DNA from: Prosthecobacter sp.
Lineage (GTDB): Bacteria; Verrucomicrobiota; Verrucomicrobiia; Verrucomicrobiales; Verrucomicrobiaceae
DNA length: 64,000 nucleotides
Direction of reading: 5' to 3'
Assembly (NCBI GenBank): GCA_021733925.1
Contig: JAIPJY010000004.1
Location: 143,128-207,127 of the forward strand
The notes below the pieces were generated by a model that searched no databases, was not told where the DNA came from, and saw nothing but the letters and a program-made list of their open reading frames with translations. Positions 53,528-61,348 of the stretch are shown piece by piece. Made by a program: the position numbers and the translations under genes. Each line of letters opens with the position of its first letter. The stretch's first letter is position 1.

Positions 53528-55894
53528 TCACGCTTTGTCTTCGCTCCACTTCGAGCCGTCCCGTTTTGAGCCGCTCCTCTTGGAGACGCTCCTCTTGGAG
53601 ACGCTCCTCTTGGAGACGCTGTAGTAGGTGGGTTCGTAGTATCGCGAATAGTAGGAGCCGTAGTAGTAGGAGTTCTCCAGCCGTTTCAGGTTCACACAGT
53701 TCAAGACAAAGCCATACACCTGAGCGCCGGACTGGTGTAGAATCTCGGAAGCGGTGGCGACGTCACGCTGGGTGGTCTGGTCGGCACGGATGACAAAGAT
53801 CATGCCGTCAACGGCCTTGCTGATGAGCAGTGAGTCAGCGAGGCCGAGCAGCGGCGGTGTATCAACAATGATGCGGTCAAAATGCGGGCGCAGCTTGTCG
53901 ATCAATTCGTGGAACTGGTTACGGGAGAGGAGATCAGGGCTGACGTGCGAGCTGTTACCACGCGAGATGAATTTCAGGTGGTCCATCTTGGTCACCTGGA
54001 CGGCATCCTCCCACTTCGTCTCGTCGTTGAGCAGTTCGGAAAGTCCACTCTGCTTGCGGTCGAGTTCAAAGAAACGGTGCAGTGTGCCACGGCGAAGGTC
54101 ACAGTCGATAACGAGAACATTCTCGCCGCCTTCGGCAAAGGATTTGGCGAGGTGGACGGCGACGGTGCTTTTGCCATCGCTGGGACGTGCGCTGGTGACC
54201 ATGATCACCTGCTTTTTGTTTTCCTTCGGCGCATAGAACGGCAGAGAACTACGGATGATGCGGAAGGATTCGTGAGCGTGGGAACTAGCAACGGTGGACT
54301 CCTCCTTGCCGTCTTTGTCGAGCCCGATCACGAGTTGATCATGCATTTCCACGAGCGGGACGATGCCGCAGGCGGGATACTGGCAGTATTTTTCAGCTTC
54401 ACCCACGAAGGAGGAGGTGAAGCGGAGCCGCTCGGTGAGCACGGGAGCACCGAGGCCAAGGCCGAGAGAGAGAGCCAGGGCATAGGTCAGCAGTTTTTGC
54501 TTGTTAGGGGAGACAGGGGTTTCGTCGCGAATGTCGGAGAAGCCCTTGAATTCGAAGTCCACCTGCACCTCAGGTCCGGTGTAGTCCATGGCGGCCAGAC
54601 GGGTTTTCATGGTCACGTAGGCCTGCTCATATGCGAGCCTGCCGCTGGACTGCAGACGGAAGTCACGGCGGTAGTCGTCATAGCCGGCGATGAGCTGGCG
54701 GTATTCGGGCAACTGCTCCTGGAGATCCTTCAGACGCTGGCCTATGTGCTCACGTTCGAGTTTGAATGCTGTGAGCTCCTTGCGCCATTCGCCGTCGAGA
54801 GCGAAGGTGAGGTTGTCGATCTGCTTTTGCAGTTCCCGCATTTTTTCATGGCCGGGCAGCAAGGTGGCGGCAAGACGCTGGTATTCAGACCTGGCTTCCC
54901 GCAGTTCGTGGTCGATCTTCTCCCATTCTTCGGTGCGCTGGGTGTTTTCCGGCATCACGATGGTGGTGGTGGCGGCGCCCGCCGCCCTGCCCGGTGTTGA
55001 CTGTGCCGACTGAACCTGTTTGGCGGGGTCACCGGTGGCGCCGCCGATGACGCCGGAGGCGGAGTTTTTGACCAGAAAGGGGTCGGCCTCCTCGCCACGG
55101 CGTACGATGGTTCCTACGGGGAGGGGAGCGGCGCGGTATTTTTGCAACAAGGCAAGTTTTTCGCCGCTACTGGGAGCGGTGGCCTCGATGAATTTCTCCA
55201 TCTCGTCCATGGCGTCCATCTGGGAGCGGTAAGTGAGCATCTGCGAAGGGAGCTGCTCTAGCTTGTTGTTGCTGACGTAGTTTTCCAAGATCTGGTTCTC
55301 GGACTCAAAGCGGCGGTCGCGCTCGCTCTCTGCCTTCAAGTTTTCGCGGATGCGGTCCATTTCCTTGGAGAATCCCTGGATGAGCTGGTCACGATGCTTG
55401 ATGCGAGACTCGGTAAGATAGTCATGGTACTCGAGGAGCATGGCCTCTGGCCAGAGCCGTGTGAGCCTGGGCTCGTAGACATAGACCTCGATCTCGAGAT
55501 GGGATGAGACGGTGCTGGTGACTTTGAGCTTGGAGAGGTAGCGGGACCAGATGGTGCCGAACTGGGTGACATCCTTGATGAGACCGAGGCGGAGGGCGGT
55601 GCGCTCAGCGAGCCATCTGGACTGGAGACCGTTGATGAGCTGGATGTGGATGTTGTCCCAGCGGTTGTTGCTGCGCGAATCTGAAATTTCGGACTTGATG
55701 GGCAGGTCAATGTAATTCCACTCCACAAGGCATTTGGAGTAGTAGGACGGTTTGCCGTAAACAAAGTAGGCCAGCGCCAGGGAGGAGCCGAGCACGGCGC
55801 AAAAAACTGCGAGCCGCCAGTATTTGACGTACCGAGACAGGAATTGCAGAACATCCTGGAAAGTGAGGAATCTTTTAAAACTCTGCGATGCCAT
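53528..55894 (-). CDS. Wzc-type polysaccharide tyrosine autokinase with long repetitive tail
   Basis: From ATG 55894 (MASQSFKRFLTFQDVLQFLS) it is 788 residues. It has a Wzz-type N-terminal domain with two membrane helices (about 25-45 and 468-490) and a long coiled-coil periplasmic part. The cytoplasmic BY-kinase domain has Walker A' TSARPSDGKSTVAVHLA, the Walker A-like IDCDLRRG and Walker B IIVDTPPLL. A tyrosine cluster follows (SYYYGSYYSRYYEPTYY, nine Tyr). The end is five pentapeptide units of Ser-Val/Gly-Ser-Lys-Arg/Trp type, three of which are exact. Such kinases control chain length and export with a Wza partner. Confidence 0.92.
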   Translation of the reverse strand: MASQSFKRFLTFQDVLQFLSRYVKYWRLAVFCAVLGSSLALAYFVYGKPSYYSKCLVEWNYIDLPIKSEISDSRSNNRWDNIHIQLINGLQSRWLAERTALRLGLIKDVTQFGTIWSRYLSKLKVTSTVSSHLEIEVYVYEPRLTRLWPEAMLLEYHDYLTESRIKHRDQLIQGFSKEMDRIRENLKAESERDRRFESENQILENYVSNNKLEQLPSQMLTYRSQMDAMDEMEKFIEATAPSSGEKLALLQKYRAAPLPVGTIVRRGEEADPFLVKNSASGVIGGATGDPAKQVQSAQSTPGRAAGAATTTIVMPENTQRTEEWEKIDHELREARSEYQRLAATLLPGHEKMRELQKQIDNLTFALDGEWRKELTAFKLEREHIGQRLKDLQEQLPEYRQLIAGYDDYRRDFRLQSSGRLAYEQAYVTMKTRLAAMDYTGPEVQVDFEFKGFSDIRDETPVSPNKQKLLTYALALSLGLGLGAPVLTERLRFTSSFVGEAEKYCQYPACGIVPLVEMHDQLVIGLDKDGKEESTVASSHAHESFRIIRSSLPFYAPKENKKQVIMVTSARPSDGKSTVAVHLAKSFAEGGENVLVIDCDLRRGTLHRFFELDRKQSGLSELLNDETKWEDAVQVTKMDHLKFISRGNSSHVSPDLLSRNQFHELIDKLRPHFDRIIVDTPPLLGLADSLLISKAVDGMIFVIRADQTTQRDVATASEILHQSGAQVYGFVLNCVNLKRLENSYYYGSYYSRYYEPTYYSVSKRSVSKRSVSKRSGSKRDGSKWSEDKA
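53576..53620. repeat. Three exact 15-base tandem units in the tyrosine-kinase tail
   Basis: CCTCTTGGAGACGCT occurs at 53576-53590, 53591-53605 and 53606-53620. On the minus strand each unit encodes Ser-Val-Ser-Lys-Arg in frame. Two further units (SGSKR, DGSKW) are degenerate. Confidence 0.95.
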
Positions 55895-55910
55895 AGGTTG
55901 TGCGGGTTGA

Positions 55911-56561
55911 TTAGAGTCCGAACGTTTTCTTGGGAACGACGATGCAGTCCCCTTCGATGACGGTAGGATCATCCGCCTTGCCGGTCTCAACAGCATCAAA
56001 GTTTACATTGATGCGGGTGACGCCTGCTGGTGAGTTTCTGAGAATGTAGGCCTTTTTCTTGTTGGCAAAGGGCTTGAAGCCGCCCGAATCGATGACGGCT
56101 TGATAGGCTGAAACCGGGGCATCGCCGAGGGGCCGGATGGTGACACGTCCGCTATGGGCGATTTCGCCGCTCATGCGGAGAGTCAGACCACCGGCTTCGG
56201 TTTCGCCGCGAGTGCCCGGGTCAACGATGACCGTGGCGAGCTTGAGCTGGTTGGCCTGAAGGGTTTGCTTGATGCGGGCTTCCGCCTCGCTGAGGCTGAG
56301 ACCTTGGACCCCGACACGACCAACCTTGGGCATAATGATATCACCGCTGGAACGAATGATGAAGGTGCCGTTGAAGGTGTTGTCCTCAAGTACAAAGACG
56401 TCAACCATATCACCGACCTGAATGCGGTAGTTTGCCGAAGAAGGAAGCTGGTTGGCAGCCAGCGGCATAGGAGGGGGTTCGTTACCGCTGTTCACGCTGT
56501 CGCATGAGGTAGAGGCAAGCAAGGCGAGGAGTAAACCAGCTTTGGTAAAATGTTTTGCCAA
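55911..56561 (-). CDS. Wza-type polysaccharide export lipoprotein
   Basis: I choose the TTG at 56561 as start because the frame upstream overlaps the previous gene by 77 bases; the lipobox LASTSC lies about 20 residues in. The 216-residue mature protein has a poly-export domain (YRIQVGDMVDVFVLED, GDIIMPKVGRVGVQGLSLSE, about residues 40-115) and one SLBB-like domain (about 125-205, GDAPVSAYQAVIDSGGFKP). It is shorter than typical Wza and has one SLBB-like domain. It should form the outer-membrane channel for the polymer together with the Wzc-like kinase encoded 16 bases downstream. Confidence 0.82.
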   Translation of the reverse strand: MAKHFTKAGLLLALLASTSCDSVNSGNEPPPMPLAANQLPSSANYRIQVGDMVDVFVLEDNTFNGTFIIRSSGDIIMPKVGRVGVQGLSLSEAEARIKQTLQANQLKLATVIVDPGTRGETEAGGLTLRMSGEIAHSGRVTIRPLGDAPVSAYQAVIDSGGFKPFANKKKAYILRNSPAGVTRINVNFDAVETGKADDPTVIEGDCIVVPKKTFGL

Positions 56562-56574
56562 GGCTGCGGTTGAT

Positions 56575-58311
56575 TTAGAAACGTTTTGAAACACCAAAAT
56601 AGATAAAATGTTCACTATAATTGTACGTATTGGTATTTGTCCGTCCTTCAAGGTATTGATAGAAGGCCTGAGTCTGTATATTTTGAGTTAGGTTGTGGCG
56701 CAAGCCAAAACGATGAGTCCAAGCATCATAGATGTAGGCGTTGGCACCGGAGGCAACGTTAGCCCAACCCGATGAGGCAAAGGCGCTCAGACGCATGGTG
56801 ATGAGGGTGGTAAGCATTGCACCTGCGTATTTGACAGTAAGGCTGTTGCCGACGGTTGCGATGTTCCGTTCGGACTGGCCGACGTAGACGTTGAAACTTG
56901 ACCTGTTGCCAAGCATGTGAGTGAGACGATATTCGATATAATCCTCAATGCCGTAAGGGCCTGTGACGGGGGTGAAGACGCGCCTGCCAGCCTCAACATA
57001 ATGACTCGTACGCTGTCCGAGGCGCTGAGTGATTCCCACGGTAGCCAGCCAGCCTTCACCAGCTTTGTTTTCACCTGTATACCAATAATAGCCGCCTTGG
57101 GCATAGACGGCAATGGTTGGTCCGACCTGCTTTCTGGCACCGACGACAGCCCAGTTCAAAACGGTATTGAAAGGCTCACCGGTGAAAAAGCTGTAACCGC
57201 CGTAAACGTTAAAATTAGGAGTTCCCTTCTGTAAATATGCACCACCGGTGACCCCTGCATACAACCCCTCAAAATGATTACTCCAATAATCCATGCGGTT
57301 AAGAAAGATGAGCGCTCTTGTGTTGTCTCCGAGAGTGCCTACAGCGCGCATACCAAAGGTGTTGTAAAAACCTTTAACCCCAGTCCAATTGGTAGGATTG
57401 ACACCGGCGCGGAAGTCAGGGTTATAATTGGTCAGGTCCCCCCCGCCCATACCCACCGAGTAGCGGCCAACACGCTCAATAGGGCTAAGATTACCAAAGG
57501 AGGCTTGAGAGGAGAGCAAAACATCCCAGAGATTGTACTGACCCACCAAGGGGTTAAAGATATCGAAAATGGTGTAGTTCCAATTTCCTATCTGCTTGTT
57601 GTAGGCAATTTGGAAGAGCGCCATGACGTTGGGCTGGTAGGCTTGAAAGCCACCGAGGGGGCCTGGCACGCCCCAACCAACCTCGCCGGTGTCCGGCAGC
57701 CAATAGAGAAACGGCTGGATACTGACCCCAATGGAATCGCCGATGGCCATGGATAGACGGAAGGAAAGAGTGACAATCTGCGCCCAGCGATCATCTGGTG
57801 CGAGTTGTTCCCGACCTGGGAAGGCACCTTGAAGGTCAGCATAAAGAAGACCGTAGGTAAGGTAGATATTATCCACCATGACAGGGCCGGCACGGAACTG
57901 CAGACCACCGTAGGAATTGTTATATGGGCTCCCCCAAGAGGCACCCAGCCTAGGAAGTCTGAAAGGCCCCATTCCACCCATCACAGTGGAGGAGAATCCA
58001 TCAGGATTTTGCTGAGACCAACCGGTGATAAAATTGAGATTCGAGAAAAATGTCCCCACTTTTCTGACACCTTCTTTGAGGTCGTCGTAGGAGTCCTCTA
58101 AGGTAACGTCTTTATAGAGACCCTGCTGCGGCACATAGCGGTATTCGCCAAAGGGCCGGGTGACGTCCTGTGAGAGGGTCTGATTTTGAGCTGAGGACTG
58201 ACTGGGATAGCTATAGCGAGGAGCTGTCTGCGCCGAGGAATTCACCTCAGCGAAGGCAACAAACATCCAAACTGCAGCCAAAAAGACTACAAGTTTGTGT
58301 GTTTTTAACAT
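56575..58311 (-). CDS. Outer-membrane beta-barrel protein of the polysaccharide locus
   Basis: Starting at the ATG at 58311 (MLKTHKLVVFLAAVWMFVAF), a signal peptide, it is 578 residues. The body has many short beta strands with alternating aromatics (YYWYTGENKAGEGWLATVGI, TQAFYQYLEGRTNTN) and ends in Phe (GVSKRF), as in outer-membrane barrels. A G-rich GGGGGTAATA sequence precedes the start. The DNA is lower in G+C than most of the window. Position right before the Wza-like and Wzc-like genes suggests a role in polymer export or outer-membrane assembly. I do not recognise a named family. Confidence 0.7.
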   Translation of the reverse strand: MLKTHKLVVFLAAVWMFVAFAEVNSSAQTAPRYSYPSQSSAQNQTLSQDVTRPFGEYRYVPQQGLYKDVTLEDSYDDLKEGVRKVGTFFSNLNFITGWSQQNPDGFSSTVMGGMGPFRLPRLGASWGSPYNNSYGGLQFRAGPVMVDNIYLTYGLLYADLQGAFPGREQLAPDDRWAQIVTLSFRLSMAIGDSIGVSIQPFLYWLPDTGEVGWGVPGPLGGFQAYQPNVMALFQIAYNKQIGNWNYTIFDIFNPLVGQYNLWDVLLSSQASFGNLSPIERVGRYSVGMGGGDLTNYNPDFRAGVNPTNWTGVKGFYNTFGMRAVGTLGDNTRALIFLNRMDYWSNHFEGLYAGVTGGAYLQKGTPNFNVYGGYSFFTGEPFNTVLNWAVVGARKQVGPTIAVYAQGGYYWYTGENKAGEGWLATVGITQRLGQRTSHYVEAGRRVFTPVTGPYGIEDYIEYRLTHMLGNRSSFNVYVGQSERNIATVGNSLTVKYAGAMLTTLITMRLSAFASSGWANVASGANAYIYDAWTHRFGLRHNLTQNIQTQAFYQYLEGRTNTNTYNYSEHFIYFGVSKRF

Positions 58312-58359
58312 TATTACCCCCGAGTGCATCAAAATAGTAATTAAGCGTTAATTAACAGT

Positions 58360-58388
58360 TATCTAAACTTTTAAGAACATCACTTCAA
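58360..58388 (-). promoter_or_regulatory. Sigma70-type promoter for the barrel gene
   Basis: On the minus strand TTGAAG (complement of 58383-58388) is followed after 17 bases by TAGATA (complement of 58360-58365). The start codon lies 49 bases further at 58311. The region is A/T-rich. Confidence 0.5.
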
Positions 58389-58393
58389 ATGTA

Positions 58394-58645
58394 TTAACTC
58401 CTCTGGCGCAAACCGGCCAAAGAACGAATGAGGGAAACTGAGCCGTAGAGCAGGCCGCCAAGCAAAGGAAGGCAGACAAGCACAGGCAGCCAGACAACTT
58501 TCCAAACGGTTGCCAGATTCTCGTCAGAATAGAGATCTGACAGCAAAACAATCAGCATGCCGATCCAAGCAGCCGCAGCCATGAACAACACCAAGGTTGA
58601 AACATTTTGCGGATCCATTGCGAGGGCATTTTGAAACAAGTTCAC
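58394..58645 (-). CDS. Small two-helix membrane protein, PLD_N-like
   Basis: The 83-residue protein starts MNLFQNALAMDPQNVSTLVL. It has two membrane helices (about 16-36 and 48-68), and the second, NLATVWKVVWLPVLVCLPLLGGLLYG, resembles the helix of PLDc_N-type small membrane proteins, in which a Trp and a Pro-Leu-Leu-Gly motif stand out. It lies between the barrel gene's promoter and the secreted protein upstream. The function is unknown. Confidence 0.55.
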   Translation of the reverse strand: MNLFQNALAMDPQNVSTLVLFMAAAAWIGMLIVLLSDLYSDENLATVWKVVWLPVLVCLPLLGGLLYGSVSLIRSLAGLRQRS

Positions 58646-58699
58646 TGTTTGAGGCGGGGTGGATGAGCGGTCTGCAAAAAACGATAGGATGACATTCTA

Positions 58700-59461
58700 T
58701 CAATACCGCTTCCACACCGGAGACTTGTCAACATAGGGCTTGATCTTGGGAGATGGCCAGACGGAAAACATCATGGCATCCCAACAAGCTTTCTCACCAA
58801 AGAGTTTGTCTGCGGTAGGGCTGAGGTTGTTGTTGTCGAGGAGAAGGGTCAGCATCATCACGGTGCCGGAGTCACCCACGGAAACGCCTTCAACATAGAC
58901 GTGTTTTGGTGGCAGACTGGAAGCGGCGGGCCACTCCACACGGCGTTTACCAGCGTCTGCGGAGTCAAGGAGGAGGGTGGTGCGGGAAGCGTCCAACCAG
59001 ACTCGCATGCGGCCAGCACGGGACTGCTCTTCCTCAAAGGATTTGAAGTTCCCGCGGCGGTCACCGAGATTGATCGGGCGGAGGTCGAGGATGGCGGCGG
59101 TCTTGTAATAGAGGAACTTGAGTTTTGGGGAACCGGGAGAACCAGGCTGGCTCGCAGTCTGACGGGAGGCGTTGTGGATCACGGAGAGGTCAACGCGTGC
59201 GAGTTCCCGAGTGCCCACGACCAGACCGGGAGGGTTGCGTTTGACGTTGATGCCAGCATCCGAGTCCACCGAATCGAGAAGCCCATCGTAGTTCGTGTCT
59301 GCAGAAATCTTCGAGACCCCGAGCGAGCGGTCCTGGCTGGGGAAATAGCCGAGGCCAAAACCAAAACCGCCATATTGAGCATTCGCCTCGACTGCGCCGG
59401 CAAACAAGACTGCAACTACCGCGCACGAAGCCAGCAATTTTTTGTTAAGATTCATATTCAT
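58700..59461 (-). CDS. Secreted protein with calcium-binding-like repeat
   Basis: From ATG 59461 (MNMNLNKKLLASCAVVAVLF) it is 253 residues with a signal peptide. Near residue 55, SADTNYDGLLDSVDSDAG is an Asp-rich EF-hand/dockerin-type calcium loop. The rest is mostly beta (RARVDLSVIHNAS-type strands) with a segment LFGEKACWDAMMFSVWPSP near the C-terminus. It has a good promoter at 59507-59535, 46 bases before the start. It is the first of the locus genes on this strand before the barrel gene. Its role is unknown; a surface or polymer-binding function is possible. Confidence 0.6.
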   Translation of the reverse strand: MNMNLNKKLLASCAVVAVLFAGAVEANAQYGGFGFGLGYFPSQDRSLGVSKISADTNYDGLLDSVDSDAGINVKRNPPGLVVGTRELARVDLSVIHNASRQTASQPGSPGSPKLKFLYYKTAAILDLRPINLGDRRGNFKSFEEEQSRAGRMRVWLDASRTTLLLDSADAGKRRVEWPAASSLPPKHVYVEGVSVGDSGTVMMLTLLLDNNNLSPTADKLFGEKACWDAMMFSVWPSPKIKPYVDKSPVWKRY

Positions 59462-59506
59462 AGAGTGGACAGTGGGTTCAGGAATGAGCTGCACATATTA
59501 CAACGA

Positions 59507-59535
59507 TATATAAATTTCAAGTCTGACTTCTGCAA
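59507..59535 (-). promoter_or_regulatory. Sigma70-type promoter for the secreted-protein gene
   Basis: On the minus strand TTGCAG (complement of 59530-59535) is followed after 17 bases by TATATA (59507-59512). The start codon at 59461 lies 46 bases downstream. The surroundings are strongly A/T-rich, and spacing and hexamers are good. Confidence 0.6.
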
Positions 59536-59635
59536 TGCACATTTTTGAAACGATATTTAATATACTAATCTAGAATGACTGGTTTGAACTGCAAGCAATT
59601 GTCATGCCATTGGGTGTTCGGTACGTCAATTGCTA

Positions 59636-60811
59636 TTATTTTGTATCTTCAGCGTAATTTTTATCTATAAGTTTCAGCAGGGCGGCAACGGGTAGGTGCT
59701 GCGATGTCTCTTTTGAAGGACTGGCACAGGAGAGAACCTCCCAATGCGCCGAGGCGAAGATGTGATCGATGCGAATCCAGGGAGCAAAGTGCCTGCCGAG
59801 GGATTTGAAGTTGCTGGGAAAGGTAAAGCCAAAGCCTGTGCCAGCGGCCTGATGTGCGTCATGGAGGACGGCGCGCAAGAGGCCGTAGCCGCTCCCGAGC
59901 GGCGGGACGTTCAGGTCGCCCATGAGAATGACCGGGGATGACTCCGCACGCACGCGCGCGTTGAGCTGAGCGGCCAGTCCCACGCGTGCCGACCAGTAGG
60001 CCAGGTAGTGCTGATGCCGTGCATGAAGCGGAGTGCCGGGAAGGAGTCCGAGCAGGCCATAGAGGAAGGTGCCGCGTTTCGCGTACCAGTAGAGCAGATC
60101 GCGCGGGGTGGGGAAATGGATGTTGTAGATGACGATGCGCCGACCGTTCCAGTCGATGACTGAACGTGTGCCAGCGAGCCAGTATCCTGTTTTACCAGCG
60201 GGCCAGTCGAGCTGCAGGGCTTCGTTTTCGACCAGGGGCCAGCGGCTTAGCAAGCCATACTCGCCACTCTGATACGTGTAATGGTGCTGGGCAAAGGCGG
60301 GCAGCGCTGCGAGGCGGCCCAGGCGGCGTCCGGCGTCTTGAAAGACGGCAATGTCGGGCTGGTTTGCGGAGGCGCAACTGGCCAGCACGGCTTCAGAGCC
60401 CTGGCCACGGTTGTAGGTCATCACGGAGAGTGTGTCTGAGCCGCGAGCCTGGTCAGTGTGCTGCCTGAGGGAGAAGCTGAAGCCCCCCAGCCAGAGGACG
60501 ATGATGATGGCGGAGGAGGCAGAGAGCAAGGCGGAGCGCCAGCAGAGGAACACCAGGCTGGCCAAGAATGTCCCGAGCAGGGGGAGGGCCAGCACCCAGG
60601 CCGGGAGATAGGCGAGGAAGATGGTGAGCAGATTGCTTTCCGCCCGATGGCGAATGAGCAGTGCCATGCCAAGCAAGCAGCCAATGATGAGCAGGGTGCT
60701 CCAAAAAAACCAAGTGCGCAGCGTCTGCCAGAGGGACCGCAGGCGGGCCACAATGAGCAGTAGCAGCGCCCGGTCGGGAACCGGGACGGTCTCTGTTGGG
60801 GGTGAATCCAT
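59636..60811 (-). CDS. Membrane-anchored EEP-family hydrolase
   Basis: The 391-residue protein has three N-terminal membrane helices (about 34-54, 62-82 and 90-110), then an endonuclease/exonuclease/phosphatase (EEP) domain. Recognisable metal-site parts are LSVMTYNRGQGSE, QPDIAVFQDAGRRL, IVIYNIHFPTPRD, SSPVILMGDLNVPP and IRIDHIFASAHWE. The first active-site Glu appears as Gln-Asp in VFQDAG, a change from the usual QE. Such anchored EEP proteins occur in planctomycete and verrucomicrobial polysaccharide loci; the substrate may be a phosphodiester of the polymer or lipid carrier. Confidence 0.82.
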   Translation of the reverse strand: MDSPPTETVPVPDRALLLLIVARLRSLWQTLRTWFFWSTLLIIGCLLGMALLIRHRAESNLLTIFLAYLPAWVLALPLLGTFLASLVFLCWRSALLSASSAIIIVLWLGGFSFSLRQHTDQARGSDTLSVMTYNRGQGSEAVLASCASANQPDIAVFQDAGRRLGRLAALPAFAQHHYTYQSGEYGLLSRWPLVENEALQLDWPAGKTGYWLAGTRSVIDWNGRRIVIYNIHFPTPRDLLYWYAKRGTFLYGLLGLLPGTPLHARHQHYLAYWSARVGLAAQLNARVRAESSPVILMGDLNVPPLGSGYGLLRAVLHDAHQAAGTGFGFTFPSNFKSLGRHFAPWIRIDHIFASAHWEVLSCASPSKETSQHLPVAALLKLIDKNYAEDTK

Positions 60812-60840
60812 GGCAGCGACGAGGCGTGCAGCCTCCGCGC

Positions 60841-61134
60841 TTATTCCAACGGGTTCTTCTTTGGCGGCGTGTTGGGAGCCTTGGGGAGGAACTGACTGTC
60901 TGGCAGCACCCGGGGTGTCTTCATTTCGTCCACGCGGGGCCTCAAGACATCCGGCTCAAGCGGTTCGCCTTTATACTCGGGTGCTTTGTCGCCTTCGGTG
61001 ACGACCATGGCGCCGGCCTCCTTCCAGCCGAGGCGAACCATGCCGACGGGAATCACAATCCACAGCAGCACGACGCATACCGCCATGACGACGAGCGCTT
61101 CCAAAATAGTCAGACCACTGCGGTTTTTAATCAT
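60841..61134 (-). CDS. Type IV pilin/pseudopilin-like protein
   Basis: I place the start at 61134 (MIKNRSGLTILEALVVMAVC), giving 97 residues. The short basic leader followed by G-LTILEALVV and about 20 hydrophobic residues is the prepilin cleavage pattern, with the +5 Glu in place. The rest (EGDKAPEYKGEPLEPDVLRP) is short and charged, shorter than major pilins. PVC bacteria have many pseudopilin-like proteins. It lies between the EEP gene and the divergent glycosyltransferase, so a role with the polysaccharide is only guessed. The open frame further upstream is not needed for the gene. Confidence 0.75.
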   Translation of the reverse strand: MIKNRSGLTILEALVVMAVCVVLLWIVIPVGMVRLGWKEAGAMVVTEGDKAPEYKGEPLEPDVLRPRVDEMKTPRVLPDSQFLPKAPNTPPKKNPLE

Positions 61135-61209
61135 AGGATTTTGTTGAGACGGTGAGTGCCCGCCAATGTTCAATCGAGGCCGTGTTGATGTGATCCGGCC
61201 AAGGCCGGT

Positions 61210-61238
61210 CAGATAATCGTGGCAAGCAGGGAGGGCAA
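61210..61238 (-). promoter_or_regulatory. Possible promoter before the pseudopilin gene
   Basis: On the minus strand TTGCCC (complement of 61233-61238) and TATCTG (complement of 61210-61215) are 17 bases apart. The start point would fall in the perfect palindrome CCGGCCAAGGCCGG at 61195-61208, a possible operator. The hexamer match is moderate. Confidence 0.35.
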
Positions 61239-61348
61239 GAAACAACGGAATTAGACTGCATTTTTTGACAGCACGGGTTGTTGCTGGCATGGAGTGCGGA
61301 CGCCCTTGTCATGCCCCCCCGCTCAGGAAACCCGACCACGCCCAATTC

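Noticed and set aside
61195-61208. Palindrome CCGGCCAAGGCCGG as a terminator
   Set aside because: It has no T-run on either side and stands between divergent genes; an operator is more likely, but there is no further support.
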